This document shows, one piece after another, positions 26,687 through 37,346 of a stretch of DNA of 64,000 bases. How positions within the stretch are numbered: the first letter of the stretch is position 1; each line of letters begins with the position of its first letter. Below the pieces are notes generated by a model. It was given only the letters and a program-made list of their open reading frames with translations. It did not search any database and was not told the DNA's origin. A program made the translations under genes and the position numbers. This DNA comes from Streptomyces sp. NBC_00078. Lineage in GTDB: Bacteria > Actinomycetota > Actinomycetes > Streptomycetales > Streptomycetaceae. The stretch covers positions 5,208,001-5,272,000 of the forward strand of contig NZ_JAPELX010000001.1 in the NCBI RefSeq assembly GCF_026343335.1, given 5' to 3'.

Positions 26687-28413
26687 CCAGCACAGGCATA
26701 CGACTGCACGCGCCCGCGCCCGGGTGGTCCATCGCCGCGGACGTCGTGGTCGTCGGCTCGGGCGTCGCCGGACTCACCGCGGCCCTGCGCTGCGAGGCAG
26801 CCGGTCTGCGCACCGTCGTCGTCACCAAGGCCCGCCTCGACGACGGCTCCACCCGCTGGGCGCAGGGCGGCATCGCCGCGGCCCTCGGCGAGGGCGACAC
26901 CCCGCAACAGCACCAGGACGACACCCTGGTGGCCGGTGTGGGCCTGTGCGACGAGGAGGCCGTACGGATCCTCGTCACGGAGGGCCCGGACGCCGTGCGG
27001 CGGCTCATCGCCACCGGCGCGCACTTCGACGAGTCCGAAGAGGGCGACCTGCAGCTCACCCGTGAGGGCGGCCACCACCGCCGGCGCATCGCGCACGCCG
27101 GCGGCGACGCGACCGGCGCGGAGATCTCCCGGGCACTGGTCGAGGCGGCACACGCGCGTGGTGTGCGCACGATCGAGAACGCCCTCGTGCTGGACCTCCT
27201 GACGGACGCCGACGGCCGCACGGCGGGCGTGAGCCTGCACGTCATGGGCGAGGGCCAGCACGACGGAGTCGGCGCCGTGCACGCCCCCGCGGTGGTCCTC
27301 GCGACGGGCGGCATGGGCCAGGTGTACTCGGCGACCACCAACCCGTCGGTGTCCACCGGCGACGGAGTGGCGCTCGCCCTGCGCGCGGGCGCGGAGGTCT
27401 CCGACCTCGAGTTCGTGCAGTTCCACCCGACCGTGCTGTTCCTCGGTCCGGACGCGGAGGGCCAGCAGCCCCTGGTCTCCGAGGCCGTACGCGGTGAGGG
27501 CGCCCACCTGGTCGACGCCGACGGCGTGCGCTTCATGGTCGGGCAGCACGAGCTGGCCGAGCTGGCTCCCCGGGACATCGTCACCAAGGGCATCATGCGC
27601 CGCATGCAGGAGCGGGACGCCGAGCACATGTTCCTCGACGCCCGGCACTTCGGCGCCGAGATGTGGGAGCACCGCTTCCCGACGATCCTCGCCGCGTGCC
27701 GCGCCCACGGCATCGACCCGGTCACCGAGCCCATCCCGATCGCCCCGGCCGCCCACTACGCCTCCGGCGGCGTCCGCGCCGACTCCCGGGGCCGTACGAC
27801 CGTCCCGGGCCTGTACGCCTGCGGAGAGGTCGCCTGCACCGGCGTACACGGCGCGAACCGGCTCGCCTCCAACTCCCTCCTGGAGGGCCTCGTCTACGCC
27901 GAGCGCATCGCCGCCGACATCGCGGCGACGTACGCGGGCAACGGCCTCCACGCGCGCGTGCCCGAGCCGGTCGAGCTCCCCGAGGTGCCCGCGCATCCGC
28001 TGCTCGCCCCCGAGGACCGGTTCGCGATCCAGCGCATCATGGCCGACGGCGCGGGCGTACTGCGCTCCGCCGACTCCCTCGCCAAGGCCGCCGGACAGCT
28101 CCAGCAGCTGCACGCCGAAGCCCGCGACGCCCTGACCGAGAACGGCAAGACGTCCGAGCCCGGCGTCGACACCTGGGAGGCCACCAACCTCCTGTGCGTG
28201 GCCCGTGTCCTGGTCGCCGCCGCCCGGATGCGCGAGGAGACGCGCGGCTGCCACTGGCGCGAGGACCGTGCCCACCGCGACGACGCGGCATGGCGCCGCC
28301 ACATCGTCGTACGGCTGAATCCGGACCGCACGCTCGCCGTACACACCACCGATACCGCAGACTTCCCCCCGACCCGGCAGCCCCAGCCTGCGCACCGTCC
28401 CCAGGAGCAGTGA
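26683..28413 (+). CDS. nadB: L-aspartate oxidase
   Basis: FAD enzyme that oxidises aspartate to iminoaspartate, the first step of de novo NAD synthesis. At 576 aa it has the FAD-binding VVVGSGVAGLTAAL, WAQGGIAAAL, the HYASGGVRAD segment and the FAD-contacting HGANRLASNSLLE. No nadA is in the window. The GTG start overlaps the panC stop, and the stop overlaps the nadC start. Confidence 0.95.
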   Translation: MTSTGIRLHAPAPGWSIAADVVVVGSGVAGLTAALRCEAAGLRTVVVTKARLDDGSTRWAQGGIAAALGEGDTPQQHQDDTLVAGVGLCDEEAVRILVTEGPDAVRRLIATGAHFDESEEGDLQLTREGGHHRRRIAHAGGDATGAEISRALVEAAHARGVRTIENALVLDLLTDADGRTAGVSLHVMGEGQHDGVGAVHAPAVVLATGGMGQVYSATTNPSVSTGDGVALALRAGAEVSDLEFVQFHPTVLFLGPDAEGQQPLVSEAVRGEGAHLVDADGVRFMVGQHELAELAPRDIVTKGIMRRMQERDAEHMFLDARHFGAEMWEHRFPTILAACRAHGIDPVTEPIPIAPAAHYASGGVRADSRGRTTVPGLYACGEVACTGVHGANRLASNSLLEGLVYAERIAADIAATYAGNGLHARVPEPVELPEVPAHPLLAPEDRFAIQRIMADGAGVLRSADSLAKAAGQLQQLHAEARDALTENGKTSEPGVDTWEATNLLCVARVLVAAARMREETRGCHWREDRAHRDDAAWRRHIVVRLNPDRTLAVHTTDTADFPPTRQPQPAHRPQEQ

Positions 28414-29396
28414 CAGAAGTGACCACCCCCGACCTCCCCCTCGCGCCGAACGGCGGCTGCGGCGACGGCTGCGCCTGTGGCGCCGACACCGACGCGGAAT
28501 ATCTGGAGTGCGGGCTCGACCCCGCGCTCGCGCAGCTCCTGGCCGACGCCGGACTCGACCCCGTGGAGGTCGAGGACATCGCCAACGTCGCCATCCAGGA
28601 GGACCTCGACCACGGCGTGGACGTGACGACCGTCGCGACCATCCCCGAAGAGGCCGTCGCCACCGCCGACTTCACCGCGCGCGAGGCGGGCGTCGTGGCG
28701 GGCCTCAGGGTCGCCGAAGCGGTGATCTCGGTGGTCTGCACGGACGAGTTCGAGGTCGAGCGGCACGTGGAGGACGGCGACCGGGTGGAGGCCGGGCAGA
28801 AGCTCCTGTCGGTCACCACGCGCACGCGTGACCTGCTCACCGCCGAGCGCAGCGCGCTCAACCTCCTGTGCCGGCTGTCCGGCATCGCGACCGCCACGCG
28901 CGCGTGGGCGGACGCCCTGGAAAGCACCAAGACGAAGGTCCGCGACACCCGCAAGACGACTCCGGGGCTCAGGTCGCTGGAGAAGTTCGCCGTACGGTGC
29001 GGCGGCGGCGTCAACCACCGGATGTCGCTCTCGGACGCGGCACTCGTCAAGGACAACCACGTCGTCGCAGCGGGCGGCGTCGCGCAGGCCTTCAAGGCCG
29101 TACGGGAGGCCTTCCCGGAGGTGCCGATCGAGGTCGAGGTCGACACCCTGCACCAGCTGCGCGAGGTCGTCGACGCGGGCGCCGACCTGATCCTGCTGGA
29201 CAACTTCACGCCCGGCGAGTGCGAGGAGGCGGTGGCCCTGGTGCACGGCCGCGCCGCCCTGGAGGCGTCGGGCCGGCTCACCCTGGCCAACGCGGAGACG
29301 TACGCCGACACCGGCGTGGACTACCTCGCCGTAGGCGCCCTGACCCACTCCTCGCCGATCCTCGACATCGGTCTCGACCTGCGAGCGGCGGAGTAG
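28410..29396 (+). CDS. nadC: Nicotinate-nucleotide pyrophosphorylase (carboxylating)
   Basis: Converts quinolinate plus PRPP to nicotinate mononucleotide, the step after NadA. At 328 aa the core carries RSALNLLCRLSGIAT, DTRKTTPGLR, KFAVRCGGGVNHRM and VDYLAVGALTHS. An N-terminal extension holds C17-x3-C21-x-C23 plus C34, which is unusual for the family. GTG 28410 overlaps the nadB stop. GTG 28419, three codons in, is an alternative with AGGAG at longer spacing. Confidence 0.94.
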   Translation: MTEVTTPDLPLAPNGGCGDGCACGADTDAEYLECGLDPALAQLLADAGLDPVEVEDIANVAIQEDLDHGVDVTTVATIPEEAVATADFTAREAGVVAGLRVAEAVISVVCTDEFEVERHVEDGDRVEAGQKLLSVTTRTRDLLTAERSALNLLCRLSGIATATRAWADALESTKTKVRDTRKTTPGLRSLEKFAVRCGGGVNHRMSLSDAALVKDNHVVAAGGVAQAFKAVREAFPEVPIEVEVDTLHQLREVVDAGADLILLDNFTPGECEEAVALVHGRAALEASGRLTLANAETYADTGVDYLAVGALTHSSPILDIGLDLRAAE

Positions 29397-29405
29397 GTAC
29401 CGGCC

Positions 29406-30203
29406 ATGCTGCTGACGATCGACGTAGGGAACACGCACACCGTCCTGGGCCTGTTCGACGGGGACGACATCGTCGAGCACTGGCGCATCTCCACGGACGC
29501 GCGCCGCACGGCGGACGAGCTGGCGGTGCTGCTGCAGGGCCTGATGGGCATGCACCCGCTGCTCGGCGACGAGCTGGGTGACGGCATCGACGGGATCGCG
29601 ATCTGCGCGACCGTGCCGTCCGTGCTGCACGAGCTGCGTGAGGTGACGCGCCGGTACTACGGCGACGTGCCCGCGGTGCTGGTGGAGCCGGGCGTGAAGA
29701 CGGGCGTGCCGATCCTCACCGACAACCCCAAGGAGGTCGGCGCCGACCGCATCATCAACGCGGTGGCGGCGGTCGAGCTGTACGGGGGGCCGGCGATCGT
29801 CGTGGACTTCGGTACGGCGACGACGTTCGACGCGGTCTCCGCGCGCGGGGAGTACGTCGGCGGGGTCATCGCGCCGGGCATCGAGATCTCCGTCGAGGCG
29901 CTGGGCGTGCGGGGTGCGCAGCTGCGGAAGATCGAGGTCGCGCGGCCGAGGAGTGTGATCGGGAAGAACACCGTCGAGGCGATGCAGTCCGGCATCATCT
30001 ACGGGTTCGCCGGGCAGGTCGACGGGGTCGTGGGCCGCATGGCGCGGGAACTGGCCGCCGATCCGGACGAGGTGACGGTGATCGCGACCGGCGGACTGGC
30101 GCCGATGGTCCTCGGGGAGTCGTCGGTGATCGACGAGCACGAGCCCTGGCTGACCCTGGTCGGGCTGCGGCTCGTGTACGAGCGGAATGTGTCGCGCATG
30201 TGA
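29406..30203 (+). CDS. coaX: Type III pantothenate kinase
   Basis: Phosphorylates pantothenate to start CoA synthesis. At 265 aa it has the ASKHA-fold phosphate motif LLTIDVGNTHTVLG, the segment EVGADRIINAVAA and the second phosphate loop VVDFGTATTFDAV. Type III enzymes are not feedback-inhibited by CoA. It lies nine bp after nadC and ends the pan-nad-coaX group, so pantothenate made by PanC can pass to it. Confidence 0.95.
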   Translation: MLLTIDVGNTHTVLGLFDGDDIVEHWRISTDARRTADELAVLLQGLMGMHPLLGDELGDGIDGIAICATVPSVLHELREVTRRYYGDVPAVLVEPGVKTGVPILTDNPKEVGADRIINAVAAVELYGGPAIVVDFGTATTFDAVSARGEYVGGVIAPGIEISVEALGVRGAQLRKIEVARPRSVIGKNTVEAMQSGIIYGFAGQVDGVVGRMARELAADPDEVTVIATGGLAPMVLGESSVIDEHEPWLTLVGLRLVYERNVSRM

Positions 30204-30302
30204 GAGCGGCCCCGTGGCGCAACCGGGTGGCTCGGTCGCGCCACACCCGCCCCCCTTGTTGAAATATGTCGAATTTGTCCGATTAGCGCGTATCGTCGCC
30301 GC

Positions 30303-30992
30303 ATGCCCACGCCATACGGATCCCGCGGCGGCATGGCGTTCGGCGCGGAGGAGCTGCGTGTGCTCCGCCGCGCTCTCGCCCTCGCCCTCCAGCCCGGCCC
30401 CACTCCCGCCGGGGACGTCCAGGACTGCCTCCGCCTGGCCGAGTCCCTCGACGAGGCGATGCGTGAGAGTGCCCGGCTGCGCGCCTTCCTGGTGGCCGAC
30501 CTCGCGCGCTACCGCGACGCTCTGCCCGGCACCACCGCCGGCTATCTCGTACTCCTGGAGGAGGCGCTGGCGGCCGGATACCGCCCGGAACCCGACGACC
30601 TCGCCGCCCTCCGCACCCTGCGCGGCAACCCGGCCGCCTCCGTCCTCCTCGGCCGCTGCCGGATGCTCGCGGAGCAGGACCTGCGTGCCCGTCTCGCGCG
30701 CGGGACGACCCGCACGGCCGTCCCGACCGTCCCCGCCGCCCGCAGCGGCCTCACGGCCCTTCCCGGCGGCCTGGGCGGCATCGTGGCGGACTCCCCCCGG
30801 GGCGCCGAGCGGGATCCCGCCAGGAAGCCGGAGAAGCAGCCCGCCCAGAAGCCTGCCGCCCCCAAGCCGGCCCCCGCCCCTGCCGCCCCGAAACCCGGCC
30901 GCCCCATCCCGACCCCGGGCGAGGTCTTCCCCCGCCGCAAACCGGCCCCGCCGTCCGGCTCCAACCCGCCCCGTCACCTCGCCGCGGGCTGA
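30303..30992 (+). CDS. Conserved hypothetical protein with Pro/Ala/Lys-rich tail
   Basis: A 229-aa protein that I recognise only as a Streptomyces-type hypothetical. The N-terminal 130 residues are helical (ELRVLRRALALAL, CLRLAESLDEAMRESARLRA). The last 80 are Pro/Ala/Lys-rich (repeated KPAAPKP and PAPAAPKPG) and probably disordered. TATCGT (30291-30296) ends six nt before ATG 30303, so the transcript is probably leaderless. The upstream 40 bp is unusually AT-rich for this genome. Confidence 0.75.
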   Translation: MPTPYGSRGGMAFGAEELRVLRRALALALQPGPTPAGDVQDCLRLAESLDEAMRESARLRAFLVADLARYRDALPGTTAGYLVLLEEALAAGYRPEPDDLAALRTLRGNPAASVLLGRCRMLAEQDLRARLARGTTRTAVPTVPAARSGLTALPGGLGGIVADSPRGAERDPARKPEKQPAQKPAAPKPAPAPAAPKPGRPIPTPGEVFPRRKPAPPSGSNPPRHLAAG

Positions 30993-31064
30993 GACGCCCG
31001 AACCGCCCGGAACCTCACCAGCCCCGCCCCGTCCGCCCGTGCGGCCCGTGGCTACCCTGGACAC

Positions 31065-31244
31065 ATGGACTACGTCTCCGCGCTTGTGCCCCCGATCGTC
31101 ATGGCCGTGTTCTTCATCGGCGTGATCCGGGTGATCGTGAAGACCCAGGGCGGGGCCAGCAAGGCCAAGGAGGACGCGGCCGTCGACGCCGTCCTCGCGC
31201 GCACCGAGGGGGCCCGGGCGGGCTCCCCGAAGGCCGACGGCTGA
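31065..31244 (+). CDS. Small single-pass membrane protein
   Basis: A 59-aa protein: MDYVSALVPPIVMAVFFIGV begins one membrane helix (about residues 5-25), followed by a charged cytoplasmic tail (KTQGGASKAKEDAAVD). Function is unknown. TACCCT (31053-31058) ends exactly six nt before ATG 31065 and no ribosome site exists, which supports both the gene and a leaderless mRNA. Confidence 0.75.
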   Translation: MDYVSALVPPIVMAVFFIGVIRVIVKTQGGASKAKEDAAVDAVLARTEGARAGSPKADG

Positions 31245-31356
31245 CCCCTCCCTCGGCGCCCCACCGGCGTACGGCTCCCGCGCGCGCTCGCGCTTTCCGG
31301 GCCTTACGCCCTTTTTGTTCCTGTTTGTTGGTAAATGCGCACGTCCGGCATGCCAA

Positions 31357-31410
31357 TGGGGAGTTCTCCCACTATTGTGCTGAGCTGTGCCTCGCCCATT
31401 GGGAGAACTC
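31357..31410. promoter_or_regulatory. Promoter and probable operator pair of the BlaI-type gene
   Basis: GAGTTCTCCCA (31361-31371) and its exact complement TGGGAGAACTC (31400-31410) form an 11-bp inverted repeat. They flank a -10-like TATTGT (31373-31378) and the GTG start at 31387. The left site is itself nearly palindromic (31357-31371). The position suggests autorepression by the BlaI-type protein. Confidence 0.6.
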
Positions 31411-31830
31411 GAAGACGCGGTCATGACGCGGGTGTGGAAGTGGAACCGCCCGGTGACCGTTCGAGAAGTCCTGGAAGACCTTCAGCAGGAACGGTCCATC
31501 GCGTACACCACGGTGATGACCGTTTTGGACAATCTCCATCAGAAGGGCTGGGTGCGCCGAGAGGCCGAAGGCCGGGCCTATCGATATGAGGCCGTCTCCA
31601 CCAGGGCCGCCTACGCGGCTGCTCTGATGAACGAAGCCTGGTCGCAGAGCGACAACCCCGCCGCCGCTCTCGTCGCCTTCTTCGGGATGATGAGCGAGGA
31701 ACAGCGACAGGCCCTCAGCGACGCCGTACGCATGGTCCAAGGCCCGGAAACACCCGAAGCGGCCCCGGATACCGGCGGCGAAACCGCCCGTGAGAACCCC
31801 GGGTCGGCGCAGGAGCGCGACGGGCGATAG
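31387..31830 (+). CDS. BlaI/MecI/CopY-family transcriptional repressor
   Basis: A 147-aa winged-helix repressor: PLGELEDAVMTRVWKWNRPV, VREVLEDLQQERSIAYTTV and TVLDNLHQKGWVRRE are typical of the family. BlaI and MecI control beta-lactam resistance and are cleaved by a membrane sensor protease, but no BlaR-type gene is next to it here. The C-terminal 30 residues are low-complexity. The GTG at 31387 lies between the two arms of the inverted repeat described above. Confidence 0.9.
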   Translation: MPRPLGELEDAVMTRVWKWNRPVTVREVLEDLQQERSIAYTTVMTVLDNLHQKGWVRREAEGRAYRYEAVSTRAAYAAALMNEAWSQSDNPAAALVAFFGMMSEEQRQALSDAVRMVQGPETPEAAPDTGGETARENPGSAQERDGR

Positions 31831-31839
31831 CGTCCGCAC

Positions 31840-32391
31840 ATGTCAGCAGAGAGTCCCGAAGGCCCCGAAGGCCCCGAAGCCAGCGCTAAAGCCATCACTG
31901 TCCGGAGGGCCCGCACCAGCGATGTCCCGGCCGTGCGCCGTCTCCTTGACACGTACGTCCGCGGCAGCATCCTGCTCGACAAAGCAACGGTGACGCTTTA
32001 CGAGGACATCCAGGAGTTCTGGATCGCCGAACGGGACGACAACGCCGAGGTGGTCGGCTGCGGTGCGCTGCACGTGATGTGGGAAGACCTCGCGGAAGTG
32101 CGTACTCTCGCCGTGAAGCCCGGCATGAAGGGCGCCGGGGTCGGACACCAGTTGCTGCAGAAGTTGCTGCACACCGCGCGCTGGCTGGGCGTTCGGCGCG
32201 TTTTCTGTCTGACCTTCGAAGTGGACTTCTTCGCCAAGCACGGCTTCGTCGAGATCGGAGAGACACCCGTCGACACCGATGTCTACGCGGAGCTACTGCG
32301 TTCCTATGACGAGGGCGTAGCGGAGTTCCTGGGTCTCGAACGGGTGAAACCGAACACCTTGGGCAACAGCCGGATGCTTCTGCATCTGTGA
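31840..32391 (+). CDS. Amino-acid N-acetyltransferase (short ArgA-like GNAT)
   Basis: A 183-aa GNAT enzyme of the stand-alone N-acetylglutamate-synthase type. After a PEGPEGPE-rich leader, the core has ITVRRARTSDVPAVRRLLD, EVVGCGALHVMWEDLAEVRT, an acetyl-CoA loop VKPGMKGAGVGHQLL and FFAKHGFVEI. It probably makes N-acetylglutamate for arginine synthesis. TAGCGT (31828-31833) ends six nt before ATG 31840, so it may have its own leaderless transcript despite being nine bp after the BlaI-type gene. Confidence 0.85.
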   Translation: MSAESPEGPEGPEASAKAITVRRARTSDVPAVRRLLDTYVRGSILLDKATVTLYEDIQEFWIAERDDNAEVVGCGALHVMWEDLAEVRTLAVKPGMKGAGVGHQLLQKLLHTARWLGVRRVFCLTFEVDFFAKHGFVEIGETPVDTDVYAELLRSYDEGVAEFLGLERVKPNTLGNSRMLLHL

Positions 32392-32699
32392 TCGCCGATC
32401 ACCGCGGTGTATTCCGCCGGGCCGTGCCCAGGTTCCCTATGTCCGAAACGCGTATGTTTCCGGACGGGATGGGCCGCCCGTCTCCCGCTTGGTTCGCAGC
32501 GATCGCACGGCCGCTCTCTCGGCCCGCCTCTCAGTCCGCCTTCGGCCGGTCTCTCAGCCGGTCTCTCCGAGGGGTTTGTGTTTTTCCCCCAAAAGCGGTT
32601 TGCTTTCCGACGTACTGCAGTACTGCATATAACAGGGGACGGCGAAACGGCGGACGCCGCAGGCCCCCGGCCCTCAAGTTATCGATGAAAGGAAATCCG
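32392..32699 (+). promoter_or_regulatory. lsr2 upstream region with palindrome in the promoter spacer
   Basis: No gene is evident in these 308 bp. A probable promoter has TTCCGA (32605-32610), a 17-bp spacer and TATAAC (32628-32633). The perfect palindrome GTACTGCAGTAC (32612-32623) lies inside the spacer, a typical repressor position. A T-rich run at 32578-32586 is out of keeping with local GC. AAAGGA precedes the lsr2 start. Confidence 0.5.
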
Positions 32700-33035
32700 G
32701 TGGCACAGAAGGTTCAGGTCCTTCTTGTCGATGACCTCGACGGCGGCGAGGCGGACGAGACCGTCACGTTCGCGTTGGACGGCAAGACTTACGAGATCGA
32801 TCTCACGACCGCCAATGCGGACAAGCTCCGTGGCCTTCTCGACGCCTACGTGAAGGGTGGTCGTCGTACCGGCGGCCGTGCTTCGGGCGGACGCGGAAAG
32901 GCGCGCGCCGCTTCCGGTGGCAGCCAGGACACCGCGCAGATCCGCGCGTGGGCGAAGGAGAACGGTTACGAGGTCAACGACCGCGGCCGTGTTCCCGCGT
33001 CCATCCGCGAGGCCTACGAGAAGGCCAACGCCTGA
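32700..33035 (+). CDS. lsr2: Nucleoid-associated silencer Lsr2
   Basis: A 111-aa actinobacterial H-NS analogue that binds AT-rich DNA and silences foreign and specialised-metabolite genes. The N-terminal oligomerisation domain (VQVLLVDDLDGGEADETV) and the C-terminal DNA-binding domain with the AT-hook-like R-G-R (NDRGRVPASIREAYEKANA) are both intact. I start at GTG 32700, six nt after AAAGGA. Frames upstream that add MKGNP are not supported. Confidence 0.95.
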   Translation: MAQKVQVLLVDDLDGGEADETVTFALDGKTYEIDLTTANADKLRGLLDAYVKGGRRTGGRASGGRGKARAASGGSQDTAQIRAWAKENGYEVNDRGRVPASIREAYEKANA

Positions 33036-33043
33036 TCGATGGC

Positions 33044-33643
33044 CTACGGCAGGGCCAAGGGCTCGGCGCACACGCGCCGCAGCCGCAACCGGTGGCAATG
33101 TGTCGCCACCGTGTCCACGAGTCGTACGAGATCGGGGGCGCCACCACCGCCCCCCACGGCCGACAGTGCCGGCAGCGAGGCCTCGACCTCGCGCCCCGGC
33201 TCGGGGGGCCGCAGCCACACGGCGGCCCCCTGCAGGGTGCCCGGACGCCCCACCCGGGGCGGCAACGGCGCCTCCATGACGCCGCCCAGGCCGGTCGCGG
33301 TCAGATCGAGCGTGAGCGCGCCCCATTCCAGCCAGTCCAGCAGCCCCGGCAACTCGTTGGCGCTCCCCGCGGCCACCAGCAGCCGCATCCGGCCGCCCTG
33401 CACGGCCACCGGCGATGCCGGCGCGAGATGGCGCAGGCCCGCGATGCCCGCCTCGGCCGGCATCTCCAGGACGTCGAAGCGGTCGCCCACGCGAAGCCGT
33501 ACCGGAGCTCCAGGATGTTCCGCCCGCGCGGGCACGGTCGCCCAGCCCAGTTCGTTCTCGTACCAACGCCGGGTGCGATCGACCGGAACCACCGGATCGA
33601 GCGGCCGACGGGGGAGCGGGACCGCAGGGAGGCTGCCAACCAT
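33044..33643 (-). CDS. SCO3374-like conserved hypothetical protein
   Basis: A 199-aa Streptomyces protein of unknown function that I associate with the SCO3374 family. The segment RTRRWYENELGWATVPARA recalls the start of primase-polymerase-like domains, but catalytic residues are not visible. The rest has alternating Leu/Val and Pro/Gly-rich stretches. It converges on lsr2, eight bp apart. No ribosome site is visible before ATG 33643. Confidence 0.65.
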   Translation of the reverse strand: MVGSLPAVPLPRRPLDPVVPVDRTRRWYENELGWATVPARAEHPGAPVRLRVGDRFDVLEMPAEAGIAGLRHLAPASPVAVQGGRMRLLVAAGSANELPGLLDWLEWGALTLDLTATGLGGVMEAPLPPRVGRPGTLQGAAVWLRPPEPGREVEASLPALSAVGGGGGAPDLVRLVDTVATHCHRLRLRRVCAEPLALP

Positions 33644-33901
33644 GCCAAGCGCAACTGTCGCAAGGGCCTCCGAGTTACGCTGGGTGTTCTAGTGGATGCG
33701 CAGAGTGCCGGAAATAAGGGCGCGCGGGGGTATGGGGTGGCGCAAGGTTGTTCGCCCGTAGCGGAGGGAACGGGTGCGCGCGGCATGGAGTGTCAGTCCC
33801 AGCGGGTAAGACATCCCTAGTGGGAGGGGGCGACACGCAGGACAGGGCGTCTCACGTTCGCCATCGGCGTACTGATGGTGAGGGTAACCACCTGGCCTGC
33901 G

Positions 33902-33927
33902 GGAACATCGTCTCGCACCATCGGGTT
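33902..33927 (+). promoter_or_regulatory. Candidate SigR-type promoter of clpC
   Basis: GGAAC (33902-33906), an 18-bp spacer and GTT (33925-33927) fit the S. coelicolor SigR pattern GGAAT/C-N18-GTT. SigR drives thiol-oxidative stress genes, including Clp proteases as I recall. It would give a leader of roughly 150 nt. The rest of 33644-34084 holds no gene I can support. Confidence 0.45.
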
Positions 33928-34038
33928 GGAGCAGATGTCGGCGTTCGGGGTCAGGAGGCAGTGTTGGTTCTCGGTCCGGTGTCGGCAGTTGGAATGAGCG
34001 GTCCCCGCTTGCGGGACTAAGCTGCGGAAGGACAGAGA

Positions 34039-34051
34039 GGGGAAGTTCCCC
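34039..34051. promoter_or_regulatory. Palindrome GGGGAAGTTCCCC in the clpC leader
   Basis: Six-bp perfect arms around a central G, 34 bp before the clpC ATG. It could be a protein-binding site or a short RNA hairpin ahead of the ribosome site AGGAG (34071-34075). Confidence 0.4.
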
Positions 34052-34084
34052 CCACTGCCTGACCGCTCTGAGGAGCGATTAACG

Positions 34085-36613
<2,529 letters not shown>

Positions 36614-36634
36614 CCCTGCGGGGTTGAGCCGTCG

Positions 36635-36669
36635 AAGAGGGCCGGTGCCGTTCGGGCACCGGCCCTCTT
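36635..36669 (+). terminator. Strong terminator after clpC
   Basis: A perfect 15-bp inverted repeat (AAGAGGGCCGGTGCC and its complement) has a five-base GTTCG loop. It lies 22 bp after the clpC stop and before the convergent phosphatase gene. Confidence 0.88.
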
Positions 36670-36746
36670 CGCATGGTCGGAGGAAGGGAGGGTGGGGGAG
36701 AGCCGTCGTCGCATGCGTTCCGCGACGGCTGGAGCCCACCCGGTTC

Positions 36747-37346
36747 TCAGGACAACTGGCCGTCGTAGTCCGGGAGTTTGAACGCCTTCTCGGCGTGGCC
36801 GCCCGACAGGTCGGTGGCGCTGTTGCCGACGTTCGCGATGATCGTGTAGCCCTTGTTCTCGATGTCGACGCGCTGGGCGGTCTTGTAGGCGGCGACGTCC
36901 TTGAACAGGTCGAACAGACCGCGGGCGTAGAGACCGGAGACGTCGTAGCCGTCGTGCTCGAGGTTCCACTCGGTGGGCGCGTAGATGATGCCGGGGCGGG
37001 CGGTGACGAAGAACAGGGAGACGCCGTGCGCCTGGGCGTACTCGGCGACGTCCAGGACGGGCTTGTTGGCCGGCTGCGGGAAGCTGAAGCCGAAGTCGGT
37101 CTCCAGCGTGGTGTTGTCGATGTCGAAGACGATCGCCTGCTTCTCGCCGGGTCCGGCCGCGGCGATGCGCTGCTTCAGATAGGGCAGGGCCTGATCCATC
37201 ACCGTCTGGCAGTCCTTCTGCCAGGTCGCATGGTCGACGTCCTCGGTGCTCGTCGCCGCGTTGGCGGGGACGGCCAGTGCCATGAGGGCGGAAGCGGAGA
37301 CTGCGGTGACCGCTGCGCGGCGCGCCCAGGGGCGTCGGCTTCTCAT
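36747..37346 (-). CDS. Secreted HAD-family acid phosphatase
   Basis: A 199-aa exported phosphatase of the plant-acid-phosphatase/class B type. The signal peptide spans about residues 1-31 (RRAAVTAVSASALMALAVPA, then ANA). The HAD nucleophile motif is D-I-D-N-T in AIVFDIDNTTLETDFGF, and FFVTARPG is the second motif. It probably releases phosphate from organic esters outside the cell. ATG 37346 gives the intact signal peptide, with GAGAGGACC upstream. A Pho box was not recognised. Confidence 0.85.
   Translation of the reverse strand: MRSRRPWARRAAVTAVSASALMALAVPANAATSTEDVDHATWQKDCQTVMDQALPYLKQRIAAAGPGEKQAIVFDIDNTTLETDFGFSFPQPANKPVLDVAEYAQAHGVSLFFVTARPGIIYAPTEWNLEHDGYDVSGLYARGLFDLFKDVAAYKTAQRVDIENKGYTIIANVGNSATDLSGGHAEKAFKLPDYDGQLS

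Noticed and set aside
27894..31424. 1176-codon reverse-strand open frame
   Set aside because: It covers nadB, nadC and coaX in antisense. Long empty frames are normal opposite high-GC genes, and it has no recognisable domain.
34064..34077. CGCT-N6-AGCG before clpC as a ClgR box
   Set aside because: The ClgR consensus I know needs five bases between CGC and GCG; here there are eight, and the site includes the ribosome binding site.
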